Source of the DNA: Candidatus Amesbacteria bacterium GW2011_GWC2_45_19
GTDB taxonomy: Bacteria; Patescibacteriota; Microgenomatia; CAZETR01; Amesbacteraceae
Length of the DNA stretch: 51,957 bases
Assembly (NCBI GenBank): GCA_001001555.1
Contig: LCKS01000003.1
Span: forward strand, 1-51,957
Reading direction: 5' to 3'
Shown one piece after another: positions 1 to 9,816 of the stretch (its first letter is position 1; every line of letters begins with the position of its first letter). The translations under genes and the position numbers were made by a program. The notes below the pieces were generated by a model. The model was not told the origin of the DNA. It saw only the letters and a program-made list of their open reading frames with translations, and made no database searches.

Positions 1-927
1 GGGGAATTTAACTTGAGTGGCATTATTCACCCCATTGGCGGTGACCGTAAATGAAGCGCCAGAGGTAATACAGGCCGGAAAGGTTACCCCGCTGCAGGTG
101 GGAGGAGGTGCAACACAGGTAATAGTTTTGGGACTCCCGCTAAGAAGCTTGTCGCTTCCTCCCTCAATGTTAATCGCATATGCATAAATATCACCGGAAG
201 TGCCGGCAGGAAGAGTAGAATTAAACCCATGGTTACGGTTACCTCCACAATTATCGCCAACGGCCTCTTCACGCGTAATATTGGCGGTTGTCTCGCCTAC
301 ATAATTCGTCCTATTTATATTAGTGTAAAACTTAACAGTTAAAGCTGTACTATAGTTATCGGCATCACAGGTCCAGCCCCCTGTGGTACAACTTGGGTTA
401 TCTGTACCATCATGCCAGCCGATAGGATCATTTCCCCCGCCGCCGCATGACCCGTCCGCTTGTTTGCACAAACCGCCGATACAATAGCCTCCGGAAGAGC
501 CGCAGCAATCCGCGTTCGTTGTGCAGGGACCCGAGCCGCAATTGTTTATCGTGCATCCGGGGGCAGGGGTAGGGGTTGGGGTAGGAATGGGGGCAGATAG
601 ACATGAATAAGTCATAGTCCTACTTTCTTCGCAGTAGTTACGACCATAACATTTATTGTTTCCCCAAAAATAAGTAGTACTGGTACTAGAACACGCAGCA
701 GCACTCGACGCCGCACATACACCATAGGAAACCCAAGAATATTGAGAACAACTTGAACAGATAAAACATCCAGGTTGTGATGGGTTTGGCTTGCAACCAG
801 TAGTATTTACTCCATAGTTAGTCCAAGAATAATAATTACAAATATAAGCTTTAATCTTATTTGGATAACTAAAAAATACAGACGCAAAAATCAACAAAGG
901 CAACATTAACCTACGCCAACTATTCAT
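1..927 (-). CDS. Cys-rich secreted surface protein with PTPTPTP linker, C-terminus runs off the left edge
   Basis: Hand translation of the minus strand from ATG at 925-927 (MNSWRRLMLPLLIFASVFFSYPNKIKAYICNYYSWTNYG...PIPTPTPTPAPGCTINNCGSGPCTTNADCCGSSGGYCIGGLC...) stays open to position 1; absent from the ORF track because there is no stop in the window. Confidence 0.75.
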   Translation of the reverse strand, partial: MNSWRRLMLPLLIFASVFFSYPNKIKAYICNYYSWTNYGVNTTGCKPNPSQPGCFICSSCSQYSWVSYGVCAASSAAACSSTSTTYFWGNNKCYGRNYCEESRTMTYSCLSAPIPTPTPTPAPGCTINNCGSGPCTTNADCCGSSGGYCIGGLCKQADGSCGGGGNDPIGWHDGTDNPSCTTGGWTCDADNYSTALTVKFYTNINRTNYVGETTANITREEAVGDNCGGNRNHGFNSTLPAGTSGDIYAYAINIEGGSDKLLSGSPKTITCVAPPPTCSGVTFPACITSGASFTVTANGVNNATQVKFP

Positions 928-1549
928 ACGATAACTCCACTATCCAACGTTTTCTGTCAGCCATCTTTCTAAACTCATTGATTACTTTTTCCCTCCACTC
1001 TAAGCTTCTCTCTCCTTCTGTTTTCTGTAGATATTTAGCCGCTTTTATTAAACGCATGTTTATTGTCGAATTTAATATTTCCAGATTCTGCTTCTGTGAA
1101 TAACCCAAGCCCAAGCCCAAAATGGATATTTGAAGAGTATTACCTGATATTGTTACGGCGTAACCATCCGCAAGATGAGCTTGACCAAACGTGGGTTCAT
1201 CAACAAACTGCACTCCCTTTGGCTCAGAAAGAATTATTTGAATCCTATCGGGCACAAGCAAACCCTGATTAGCTTCCACAGGCAATAAACTTGTATCAAT
1301 TGACTTTAAAATATTTCCTTTACTATCAAACCACAATCTCTCCAAACCTTTGGTGTCTACTTTAGTCAGCGACAAACCCGGTATTTCAGAAGTTACATAA
1401 ATTTCTCTATTGCCTAATTTTTCGAGAGCAGGCTTTTCTTTTCCAAGAAAGTATAAATATCCAAATATAAAACTTACGACTAGAAAAAAGGAAACAGCTA
1501 CCACAATTACAACAAGTGTCTTCCGTGTCATTAAGTTTATAATACACAC
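920..1549 (-). CDS. Membrane-anchored hypothetical protein (N-terminal TM)
   Basis: ORF track; hydrophobic N-terminus KTLVVIVVAVSFFLVVSFIFGYLYF. Confidence 0.6.
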   Translation of the reverse strand: MCIINLMTRKTLVVIVVAVSFFLVVSFIFGYLYFLGKEKPALEKLGNREIYVTSEIPGLSLTKVDTKGLERLWFDSKGNILKSIDTSLLPVEANQGLLVPDRIQIILSEPKGVQFVDEPTFGQAHLADGYAVTISGNTLQISILGLGLGYSQKQNLEILNSTINMRLIKAAKYLQKTEGERSLEWREKVINEFRKMADRKRWIVELSYE

Positions 1550-1600
1550 CCCTTAGGTCAAATTCAAATACTTACCTTCCATAGAGAGAAAGCGTGAAGA

Positions 1601-2785
1601 TTATTTTGCAAAGAGTATATGCTGACTATTTATATATTTCCAGGCGACAGGACCAAACTTTTGAATCACCCAGCCTCGCACCAGGTCTACCGGCCACATG
1701 GTTTTACCTTCAATTTCATCGGCTTGTTTTGAATTGGCTGCAGTTATCAATAAATGTGATATAACCCCGGGAAGCTTTTGTTCGATCCTCTGCCACGCAG
1801 TGGTAGCCAAAATTCGATTTTCAACAGGCGCTAAACCAAAAATTCTATTTCTTAAATCAGGAGTATTAACTCCATTGTAGTAAGTAGGAGAATAGAGCGG
1901 TTGAGATGTCTTATCAGGATATTCTTTGCCATTACCTGTTGCCACCTCAACCGCTGCAAATCCTGCCGTTCCTTCATCCGAACCGGCGCTCCAGGACGGA
2001 AAGGGAAGTGCGTGCCATAACTCATGGCCAAGTTGACGTCGTAATTCTCCTTCTCCCATGGAGGCCGTGGCCGCCACAGCAACGTTATTGGGTGGTAAAA
2101 ATCCCGGTGCCCCAGAAACTATCTCAATATCACCTTTATCACGCAAAAATCTGAATATGTTAGTGTCTCCGCCGGCAAAATACAAAAACCTATTTAAAAC
2201 TCTGTTGACTACTGCTCGCATCGTTTCGTGACCCACAGAATCTTTTTCATCATAAAGTAATACACTTTTCACTACTGGAGGGGAATCAAATCCCCTTATC
2301 AGGAGAACGCCTCCTTGATCTGAAGTGTGTCGAAGGCCTTCCCAAGTAAGAGCTCGAGAAACTGTCTCAACAGGAATGCCATAACTTTTAGATATTACTA
2401 CGTCGGTATCGCCTTTTTTAATCTGGTGTCTGATAATTTTTGGTTCTGGAAGATAGGACATAGGGAGTTTTGCGTATGCTGGTATATTTAGGGTGTCCCC
2501 GGGGTGTATTGTACTTTCTTCACTAAGTCCATTGGCTTCATAGATAAGGTCTATATACGTATGAAACACATCTGCGAACCACTGCATGCTGGTACCACTA
2601 AAAACACCCATGTGCAAAACGGGAATCTTTCCATCGGGAAGTTGATAGGTGTTTTCATCGAAAAGAAAACCAGAGGGAACTGCTTCTACTGGATGGGGCC
2701 ATCTGGGTAGTGCCAACCCGGCAAGAGTGGCCACTGATACTTTCAAAAAATCTCTTCGGATAAATGGTGTAAACGGCTCGCTCAT
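1601..2785 (-). CDS. Tat-signal protein with LysM-like segments and an HExxH zincin motif
   Basis: N-terminus RRDFLKVSVATLAGLAL; LysM-like GDTDVVISKSYGIPVETVSRAL; HELWHALPFPSWSAGSDEGTAG. Confidence 0.65.
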   Translation of the reverse strand: MSEPFTPFIRRDFLKVSVATLAGLALPRWPHPVEAVPSGFLFDENTYQLPDGKIPVLHMGVFSGTSMQWFADVFHTYIDLIYEANGLSEESTIHPGDTLNIPAYAKLPMSYLPEPKIIRHQIKKGDTDVVISKSYGIPVETVSRALTWEGLRHTSDQGGVLLIRGFDSPPVVKSVLLYDEKDSVGHETMRAVVNRVLNRFLYFAGGDTNIFRFLRDKGDIEIVSGAPGFLPPNNVAVAATASMGEGELRRQLGHELWHALPFPSWSAGSDEGTAGFAAVEVATGNGKEYPDKTSQPLYSPTYYNGVNTPDLRNRIFGLAPVENRILATTAWQRIEQKLPGVISHLLITAANSKQADEIEGKTMWPVDLVRGWVIQKFGPVAWKYINSQHILFAK

Positions 2786-2791
2786 AAAAAA

Positions 2792-3460
2792 TTACCTTCG
2801 TGGCGGCCCTGGGTTTTTCAAAAAAGTTCCTTCATGGCCACGATTTACAGCGCTAAAAACCGTTCCGCCCATTGGCTTTAAACCGCTTCCACTATCCCTT
2901 TCCCATCTATTAAACATACAAATTTGTCCAAAAAAACCACAATTTTCGGTTGAAGGCATTATTTTATGAGTATGTTTGCCTATTATTTTACCGTCTGGAT
3001 TAAACATTGAGTCAGCAAAATTGCCCAAGGGAAGATTTGTTTCTGTCAACCCAGCATAATATTGATAATCATCCGGCGAACCTTGAAAATCGCATGCCAC
3101 CTCAAGTTCCCATCTTTTCATCGGGTTTCCTTCAGAGGCTCTTTTTTCGATTTCTCCAACATGTGTGAGACTTAATTGGCAACCTACAGCCTTAGCAGCA
3201 TTTTGGGCTTCTGTATTAGATGAAAACGTACCATCCGGGTTTGGTGTGGACTCGAGAGTGGGGGTTGGGATGGGGGTAGCGGTGGGGGTGAGAGTTTCAA
3301 TGATCTGATCTCTGTTATTCCGGCCTACAATGGCCAAAGCGGCTACCGCCAAAAGGATGAGTACCAACTCCAATTTTCTGGCCGCCTCGTGCTCAAGCGG
3401 CAGAAGGTAACCCAATCCTCTTTTTATGTCCTTCATCTGACTTTGAGTATACCAAACCAA
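2792..3460 (-). CDS. Membrane-anchored protein with TPTPTP linker
   Basis: TM segment LELVLILLAVAALAIVG followed by TPTATPIPTPTLESTPNPDGTF. Confidence 0.55.
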   Translation of the reverse strand: MVWYTQSQMKDIKRGLGYLLPLEHEAARKLELVLILLAVAALAIVGRNNRDQIIETLTPTATPIPTPTLESTPNPDGTFSSNTEAQNAAKAVGCQLSLTHVGEIEKRASEGNPMKRWELEVACDFQGSPDDYQYYAGLTETNLPLGNFADSMFNPDGKIIGKHTHKIMPSTENCGFFGQICMFNRWERDSGSGLKPMGGTVFSAVNRGHEGTFLKNPGPPRR

Positions 3461-3669
3461 GTCAAGAATTGCAAATTATAGGTCTAGGTGAGATACGGAG
3501 GATTTTATGAAGTCTTTGACTTTATCCCAAGTAAGGCTAAGGCGACAACCCATTACGTGTAGATTTACACTGACGATAACGATCGTGGTGGTCAGTGTAA
3601 AAATTAGAGAGTAAAGTGAGCGGAAGTTAGAGGTGGAGGCGGGATTTGGCCAGACGGAGGGATTCGCGT

Positions 3670-3831
3670 TCAAAAAAAGGCTTTAACCGACTCCCAGGTT
3701 TTTTCCCAGGGGATATCGTTGAGCATTCGGGGTGTTTTGTCGTCTGCGGAATCGGCATCCCAGAAGTAGCGTTTGAACTCGGGGGGAAGTTTGGCAGACA
3801 TGATATTGATTTTAACATTTTTAGCAGTCAT
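3670..3831 (-). CDS. Small hypothetical protein (LPPEFKRYFWDAD...)
   Basis: C-terminal part of the 3670..4044 ORF (MTAKNVKINIMSAKLPPEFKRYFWDADSADDKTPRM...); the upstream part is antisense to pilM so an internal start is preferred. Confidence 0.45.
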   Translation of the reverse strand: MTAKNVKINIMSAKLPPEFKRYFWDADSADDKTPRMLNDIPWEKTWESVKAFF

Positions 3832-3842
3832 AATACATAGGT

Positions 3843-4817
3843 ATGCCTGACCTGCCCAAGATCGGAATTGATATCGGCAGCACCTCAATAAAACTGGCGG
3901 AGCTGGTGCCCGCCGGTAAACAATGGAAGTTGATATCCGCCGCTTCCGCTCCTGTGGGAACCGCGATCGCGGCCATAGTAAAGGAAGCGGGAATGAAAAG
4001 CCGGCGGGCGGTGGTGGCTCTGCCGGAGGAGCAAGTATCAACACACATAGTGGAGTTGCCGATGATGAAAGACGGAGAAATTGAACAAGCCTTGGAGTGG
4101 CAGGTGGAACAATATATTCCCATTCCTAAAAATGAGGCGGTGTGGAGCTGGGAGACGATACGGCGAGGCGAAGCGGGCGGAGGGGTGGAGATATTGCTGG
4201 TGGCGGCAGCCAAAACTTTGGTGGAATCGTACCGCAAGACGGTGGAAGCCGCGGGATTGGAACTGGTGGCGGTGGAGACGGAGCTGAACGCTACGGCCAG
4301 AGCGGAAATCAAACCCGGGTCTCCCCTGTCTGTAGTTGTAGATATAGGGGCCAAAAGCACGGACATGGGAATTGTCCGGGAGGGCCAGCTGATATTTGCC
4401 CGGACGATTCCGACTGCCGGAGACGCGTTTACCCGGGCTATTGAGACTGGATTGGGGCTGGATCGGACCCAGGCTGAACAATACAAAAATACTTACGGCA
4501 TGAACGACAAACAATTGGAGGGGAAATTGGCGGAAGCGATGAAGCCGGTGTTGACAGTAGTGGCTGGGGAGATCAGGAAAACCATTGATTTTTATGTGAC
4601 TAAACACCAGGGGGAAGCGGTGAAAATGGTAGTCTTGTCCGGAGGGGCGGCAAGCATGCCGGAGATGGTGGGGCAATTATCGGCCATCTTGGGACTGGAA
4701 GTAGTGATGGGTGATCCGTTTACGGGATTAGTGATGGACGAGGCGCAAAAGAAGGCCTTCGCCAATACCGGACCGTATTACGCGGTGGCTATTGGGCTGG
4801 CCGAAAAGCGGATATGA
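3843..4817 (+). CDS. pilM: Type IV pilus assembly protein PilM
   Basis: Actin-like ATPase: IGIDIGSTSIKLAEL..., VVDIGAKSTDMGIV, VVLSGGAASMPEM. Confidence 0.9.
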   Translation: MPDLPKIGIDIGSTSIKLAELVPAGKQWKLISAASAPVGTAIAAIVKEAGMKSRRAVVALPEEQVSTHIVELPMMKDGEIEQALEWQVEQYIPIPKNEAVWSWETIRRGEAGGGVEILLVAAAKTLVESYRKTVEAAGLELVAVETELNATARAEIKPGSPLSVVVDIGAKSTDMGIVREGQLIFARTIPTAGDAFTRAIETGLGLDRTQAEQYKNTYGMNDKQLEGKLAEAMKPVLTVVAGEIRKTIDFYVTKHQGEAVKMVVLSGGAASMPEMVGQLSAILGLEVVMGDPFTGLVMDEAQKKAFANTGPYYAVAIGLAEKRI

Positions 4818-5287
4818 TTAACCTTCTGGTGCGCGATAAAGGGTTGGCAGAGATAGAGCAGAAATACAAGGGCCGGGTGCAGGCGGTGACAGTGGCGGTG
4901 GCGGTCGTATATTTATTAGCTGTGGCAGCGTCCGCGGGTTGGTGGGTATGGGTGACTGGCCGGAATGTTAAAGCGGTGAAGGAAAGAGATAAACTGATAC
5001 AACAGCTGGGACAGCAAGCGGCTACGGAAGCTGTGGTGCGGCAAGCGGCGGCCCGGGTGGAGATAGTAGAGTCCGCTTTGGCTGGTCCAAAGTGGGGGCC
5101 GGTACTGGCCCGGGCTTTGCAAGAAGCACAAAAACAGGGATTGGAAATAGTGGGTTGGCAAGAGAGAGTAGTAACAGTGCGGGGAACAAATCTACAGACG
5201 CTGGAAAGTTTTGCAAACGGCCTGGAAGTAAAATCCGTGACTAAAAAATCGGATGGGGTGTGGGTGCAGGAGGTAGTATGGAAGTAA
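4814..5287 (+). CDS. pilN: PilN-like type IV pilus protein
   Basis: Position after pilM with 4-nt overlap; single N-terminal TM then coiled coil. Confidence 0.65.
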   Translation: MINLLVRDKGLAEIEQKYKGRVQAVTVAVAVVYLLAVAASAGWWVWVTGRNVKAVKERDKLIQQLGQQAATEAVVRQAAARVEIVESALAGPKWGPVLARALQEAQKQGLEIVGWQERVVTVRGTNLQTLESFANGLEVKSVTKKSDGVWVQEVVWK

Positions 5288-5928
5288 AAAAGTGGAGTTG
5301 GTTGGCGTTTCCGCTATTGGTGGGGGTGATGACGGTGGTTTCTTTCGGTAAGTTGGTGGCCGGGCCTGACCAGATATGGCGAAAATTGCGGTTGAACGAA
5401 GGGAAGGCAAAGGCAACCGAAATTGAGGTAGTGAAATTAAAAAGTAAATTAGATAGACTAAACCGAGTAGATACCGCTGAGCAAGGGAAGGTATTATCCG
5501 AACTGGGGAAAGCGGTCCCTAGTCAAATACAGCCGATGCTGCTGATTGGGGAGATGAATCAAGCCGCGTCCGAGTCCGGAGTGGCAGTAGAAAAATATAG
5601 GATTGACAATAGTGAAACGCGGCAAGCGTTGCAGGTGTCCATCCTGACGGAGGATGCGGGAAAACTGATAGATTGGGTAAATAATATGGAGGGATGGTTA
5701 CCGCTGGCGAGGATCGTTGGCATCAGTTATGAAAATGACCGGGCTGAAGTGACGGTAGAACAAGTGTGGAAGGAATCAGCGGCTTCGGGGACCAAACCGG
5801 AAGATGAATTGCCGGAGACGGGTGAGAGGGTGAAGAGCTTACTAAGTAAGCTGGGGGATTTTAGAGAAATAGGGACTAGCTCTGCTCAGACGAAGGATGA
5901 TGGGGCGGTGAATCCGAATCCGTTTTGA
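5260..5928 (+). CDS. pilO: PilO-like type IV pilus protein
   Basis: Position after pilN; TM + coiled-coil + small domain architecture. Confidence 0.6.
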   Translation: MGAGGSMEVKKWSWLAFPLLVGVMTVVSFGKLVAGPDQIWRKLRLNEGKAKATEIEVVKLKSKLDRLNRVDTAEQGKVLSELGKAVPSQIQPMLLIGEMNQAASESGVAVEKYRIDNSETRQALQVSILTEDAGKLIDWVNNMEGWLPLARIVGISYENDRAEVTVEQVWKESAASGTKPEDELPETGERVKSLLSKLGDFREIGTSSAQTKDDGAVNPNPF

Positions 5929-6139
5929 GAACAAGATTGGCATGGGGTAGACGATTGAGGGTGCAATAGGTGCGCAGCAAAGTGCGCAGAGCAGAGATGA
6001 TTATTCCGTGTTTGCCGATGACCCGGCCGGTGTCAACGTCGGATACGGTCAGATAAACGGCAGACCGGGTTTCGGAAACAGACAACTCGTTTGGTTTGGT
6101 AAGAAGGGGGGAAATGAGGAATTTCAGGAAATCTTGCAT
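5876..6139 (-). CDS. khpA: KH-domain RNA-binding protein (KhpA-like)
   Basis: KH-type GKHGIIISALRTLLRTY; adjacent to rpsP. Confidence 0.7.
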   Translation of the reverse strand: MQDFLKFLISPLLTKPNELSVSETRSAVYLTVSDVDTGRVIGKHGIIISALRTLLRTYCTLNRLPHANLVLKTDSDSPPHHPSSEQS

Positions 6140-6330
6140 AGCTGCCTGATTTTAAGTGAAGGCTGCGCGCCTTTTTTGATCCAATCGGCAAGAGCCACGG
6201 CGTCATAATGATCGGGTGTGCCTAAAAACGCGACGGGGGCGCCGGTGAGCTTAGAGCGGGCGGGGGCGACCACAATCCGATATTTGATATTTTTCTTTTT
6301 GCCGAAGGGTGTAAGACGAATGGCTAACAT
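6124..6330 (-). CDS. rpsP: 30S ribosomal protein S16
   Basis: MLAIRLTPFGKKKNIKYRIVVAPARSKLTGAPVAFLGTPD; internal start preferred over 6417. Confidence 0.85.
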   Translation of the reverse strand: MLAIRLTPFGKKKNIKYRIVVAPARSKLTGAPVAFLGTPDHYDAVALADWIKKGAQPSLKIRQLCKIS

Positions 6331-6395
6331 AAGTAGGGAAATTATATCACGTCCAAAGCGGCGGCGTGCGCTCCGTGTTATATAATGCTCTCTGT

Positions 6396-6902
6396 ATGGC
6401 GGAAAAATTAGCTCCATTAGCCAGAAGGGCTTTAGATACTAGAATTGCGGTTGTTTCTCAAAAAGCCGAGGAGCTTGCCCTTTCGTATGGAAAGATCGTT
6501 TCAGACGGAGGTGGAGATAGTTATGACGATGAGTTTGCTCGTCTCATTGAACAGGAAAAACTGATGGCTCAAGGAGCTGAATACACGGCCAGAGCTCTTC
6601 TCGCGTTGGAAATACTTACCCCCCCTACACAGTTTGAAGTTGTTGAAGTAGGTCATCGGGTAACGGTTAAATTTGAAGGAGATTCTGAATTAGGCGAGGC
6701 GGGAGTAACCGTATTAACTCCTGCTAATGTTATGCTATTAAAGGATTTATTTAATCAAAAAGATGAAATTATTGTGTCCGACCGAAGCCCTCTTGGTTCG
6801 GCTCTATTGAATAAGAGAGTTGGGGTTACGTTAAAATATACTCCCACATTATTTGCGAAGATACTCGAAATTAGTGTCAACGCCGAAATTTTTTTTGATT
6901 AA
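6396..6902 (+). CDS. GreA/GreB-like C-terminal domain protein
   Basis: C-terminal DRSPLGSALLNKRVGV resembles the Gre-factor SPLGRALLGKKVGD motif; likely start MAEKLAPLARR. Confidence 0.55.
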   Translation: MAEKLAPLARRALDTRIAVVSQKAEELALSYGKIVSDGGGDSYDDEFARLIEQEKLMAQGAEYTARALLALEILTPPTQFEVVEVGHRVTVKFEGDSELGEAGVTVLTPANVMLLKDLFNQKDEIIVSDRSPLGSALLNKRVGVTLKYTPTLFAKILEISVNAEIFFD

Positions 6903-7420
6903 GACAGTTCTCTTGACGACATCCAATCGAGAAAAGCACAATTTATGGCCTCTTTGAAAGCTTGTTCTCGAGATACTAATAATGAAACAACTTTATTTTC
7001 GTAAGGATTTTTATTTTGGTATGCAGCGAATTCTCGTATTATTTGGCTGAATTGATTTCCTCTGCTTATTTTTTCTGACACTTCAGCTGGTAAACGAAGT
7101 TTACTACTTATTCCAACAAACTCCTTCTTATCTTGATCGATTATTACTGCCGCACATACTAGAAAATATCCCAGATTTTCTATAAAGACGAGACCTCCCT
7201 CGAGACCTATTCCAATTTCCATATTCTCTTTTGCCTTCTTAGCAGCTATTGCCCTATTTCTCGCGCCATTTAAGGTGGTGACTTCATCTAACGGTTGGTT
7301 GGTTATACCTGATTTCACTGAAAAACTTATAATCTTTGCTTCTATTTTCAAGTCAGTCAAAACTGATTTCAAAATACGCCTTTTATCTTCAGATGTAGTT
7401 CCTAATGCAATTTTAGTCAT
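6899..7420 (-). CDS. DUF84-type inosine/xanthosine triphosphatase-like (YjjX family)
   Basis: VKSGITNQPLDEVTTLNGARNRA...IGIGLEGGLVFIENLGYFLVCAAVI. Confidence 0.7.
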   Translation of the reverse strand: MTKIALGTTSEDKRRILKSVLTDLKIEAKIISFSVKSGITNQPLDEVTTLNGARNRAIAAKKAKENMEIGIGLEGGLVFIENLGYFLVCAAVIIDQDKKEFVGISSKLRLPAEVSEKISRGNQFSQIIREFAAYQNKNPYENKVVSLLVSREQAFKEAINCAFLDWMSSRELS

Positions 7421-7425
7421 CGGAT

Positions 7426-8694
7426 TTATACATAATCTAACTTGTGACCCATGCGTCGTTTTTTTGTTTCTAAGTATTTCTTATTATGTTTTGTTGGTTG
7501 AATTTCCAGAACTTCAACGCTTTCAACAGGAACACCTAGGTCAATCAATTTGTTAATTTTGTCTGGGTTATTAGTTATTAATTTTATACTTCTAATACCT
7601 AGGTCATTTAATATGTCTCTGACTGCTTCGTAATTTCTTAGTTCAGCTGGGAAACCCAGTTTCTCGTTGGCATCTATCGTATCGAAACCGTCATCTTGTA
7701 GTCGATAAGCATTTATTTTATTAATAATATTTATTCCCCTTCCTTCCTGGAACAGATATATAAGTACTCCTTCGTTTTCATTATTAATTCTCTTCAAGGC
7801 TTTATGTAATTGGTTTCCACAATCACATCTTAAAGACGAAAACACATCCCCAGTAATGCACGAGGAATGAACCCGAACCATTACTCTAGTTTTGCCTTTA
7901 ACTTCTCCTCTTATTAAAGCTAAATGATATGAATAGTCAATTTGGGACTGAAATGAAAGCAGTACAAATTCTCCATACTTTGTTTGGAGTTTAGTGGCTG
8001 ATTTTTGACGATAAATCGGTAGCCCCTCTCTCGTGTTGCTCTTAATTTTCATTAGCATATTTGATGCGACTATCATCTCCGAATCATCTCCGTTCACACT
8101 AAAATAGTTTTCCGCTGACTGTTTAAGATTGTCAAAAACGGGCGTTATCTCGTTTAAATATTGTTGGTAGTCTTTTCTAACTAACTCTTTATCTATTTTT
8201 TCCGATTTTAGTGTAGACTTGTCTCTAGGACACATTCGCGATTGGGAATACAATGAGTCAGGGTCATAAGTTCTCCCGCATGTCCTACACAGTAACCTTT
8301 TTCTTAATCTAGAAACAATTGATTCTAGAGAAGTATTCACTTTGATTATGGCTTTAATTTTTAGATCATACTTTTTTACAATCTCGATCAACTTATCGGC
8401 CTCTTCCGTTCTTCTTGGAAACCCGTCTATCACTATTCCTTTACCCCCTTGCTTTAGCAGAAAACGACGTAATTTATCCTCGATTGCTCCAGCGATTAAA
8501 ACAGATTTTGTTTTATTATCAACCCTCTCGTTAACAATTTCGGAATACTCCTTGGGAAATTGTTTTTTGAATCTCTTGCTTCTTAAGAGTTTTCCCCATG
8601 AAATGTGTTGTAGTTTTAGATGTTCCGAAAGGACGACACCTTGCGTTGTCTTACCGCTTCCAGGTGCTCCCAGTATTAGATAAATATCAGTCAT
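7426..8694 (-). CDS. Fusion: N-terminal adenylate kinase-like domain + C-terminal GTP cyclohydrolase II (RibA-like) domain
   Basis: P-loop ILGAPGSGKTTQGVVLSEHL, Zn lid CRTCGRTYD...CPRD; RibA motifs RVHSSCITGDVFSSLRCDCGNQLHKAL, QEGRGINIINKINAYRLQDDGFDTIDANEKLGF, ITNNPDKI. Confidence 0.88.
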   Translation of the reverse strand: MTDIYLILGAPGSGKTTQGVVLSEHLKLQHISWGKLLRSKRFKKQFPKEYSEIVNERVDNKTKSVLIAGAIEDKLRRFLLKQGGKGIVIDGFPRRTEEADKLIEIVKKYDLKIKAIIKVNTSLESIVSRLRKRLLCRTCGRTYDPDSLYSQSRMCPRDKSTLKSEKIDKELVRKDYQQYLNEITPVFDNLKQSAENYFSVNGDDSEMIVASNMLMKIKSNTREGLPIYRQKSATKLQTKYGEFVLLSFQSQIDYSYHLALIRGEVKGKTRVMVRVHSSCITGDVFSSLRCDCGNQLHKALKRINNENEGVLIYLFQEGRGINIINKINAYRLQDDGFDTIDANEKLGFPAELRNYEAVRDILNDLGIRSIKLITNNPDKINKLIDLGVPVESVEVLEIQPTKHNKKYLETKKRRMGHKLDYV

Positions 8695-8703
8695 GGAGTA
8701 ATT

Positions 8704-9816
8704 TTACTTACTATGAGATAAAATTTCAAGAAATGTGTCTAGTTGGCTTGATGAAAAATCATGATTTAGGGAGATGGCCAGAATTTTTGATTTTAGATTG
8801 CGAGCGTCTTTGTATTTATTCCATTTTACATATTTATGAAGATAGCTCCAGAATGGTTGTATATGTTTTAACCCTTTTTGGTAACCGATATCAGCCACTT
8901 TGCTGGAATTATAAACCAAAATAGGGAAGTTTAACGGTACAACGTTTTTTTCCAAAACGCTCTTAATTATTAGATTAGGGTAGTAGCAATTAAAGAGCTC
9001 AAGTAAAAGAAGAAAGCGTTTACGACGAACAGCTGCAATGTCAGAAAAACTTATTCTACTAACTAAAAATTTTGCAATATTTGAAATTGACAACTTGTAA
9101 CCTCCCTCCTTAGAAAGACGAGGACCGTGCTGTGAAGGTAAGGATGCGCCCACGCTAGAGTAAATGTCTGATATGGGGGTAGATGGCGGGAAAAGGTTCT
9201 GCAACATACCGAGATATAAAAAGAGGTCGAATGACGAAGCTTGATTGGACGGTGGTTGGAATTGAGGGGGAGGAATTTCGGGAGAATTTATTAATAACGC
9301 TCCACCATGAGGTATTGGTAGAAATTTCCTAAGGCTGAATATGGATGCGTGACCAAACGTGCCCAAAGGCTGGTCGTTGAGTTTTCCTCCCAAAGCTTGG
9401 GCGCAGTCTTCTATTAGAAATAAGTTGTTTGCTTCGCATAGTTTTTTAATTTGGGAAGTGTTTGATTGGGGGAAGCCAAAATAATGAGTGATAAGTATTG
9501 CGCTAGTTTTGGAAGTGATACATCGTTCTAGGTCGTGTGGATCTATTTCTAAATTGGAATGGACTGGATAAGTTATTGAGGTAAATCCAGCTTTAATAAG
9601 ACTCTCTATCTCATCTCCACATGAGTATGATGGCACGAGTATCTCTCTTTTTTGTGGCCAATATTTAATGATTTGTAGTGATATGCCATGTAGAGCGTTT
9701 CTTCCATATAGAGTAAAGATTGCTTTGGGGGTAGATAGTGGTTGGGGAAGTTGGGTATAAAAGTTTTTGGGAATGCAACTAGCCAAATCCGATTCAAGTT
9801 GAAAATCTAGGTTCAT
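8704..9816 (-). CDS. DegT/DnrJ/EryC1-type PLP-dependent aminotransferase-like protein
   Basis: VPSYSCGDEIESLIKAGF...LFLIEDCAQALGGKLNDQPLGTFGHASIFSLRKFLPIPHGGALL. Confidence 0.75.
   Translation of the reverse strand: MNLDFQLESDLASCIPKNFYTQLPQPLSTPKAIFTLYGRNALHGISLQIIKYWPQKREILVPSYSCGDEIESLIKAGFTSITYPVHSNLEIDPHDLERCITSKTSAILITHYFGFPQSNTSQIKKLCEANNLFLIEDCAQALGGKLNDQPLGTFGHASIFSLRKFLPIPHGGALLINSPEIPPPQFQPPSNQASSFDLFLYLGMLQNLFPPSTPISDIYSSVGASLPSQHGPRLSKEGGYKLSISNIAKFLVSRISFSDIAAVRRKRFLLLLELFNCYYPNLIIKSVLEKNVVPLNFPILVYNSSKVADIGYQKGLKHIQPFWSYLHKYVKWNKYKDARNLKSKILAISLNHDFSSSQLDTFLEILSHSK

Noticed and set aside
1063-1272. 69-aa plus-strand ORF
   Set aside because: Antisense to a better-supported membrane protein ORF
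3241-3300. ggggtwggg-type repeats (also at about 560-590 and 18140-18220) as possible G-quadruplexes
   Set aside because: They encode Pro/Thr-rich linkers in secreted or envelope proteins, an ordinary explanation
4038-4676. Long antisense ORF opposite pilM (and 3821..4486)
   Set aside because: Shadow of a high-GC real gene; composition His/Arg/Ser-rich and no recognisable motif
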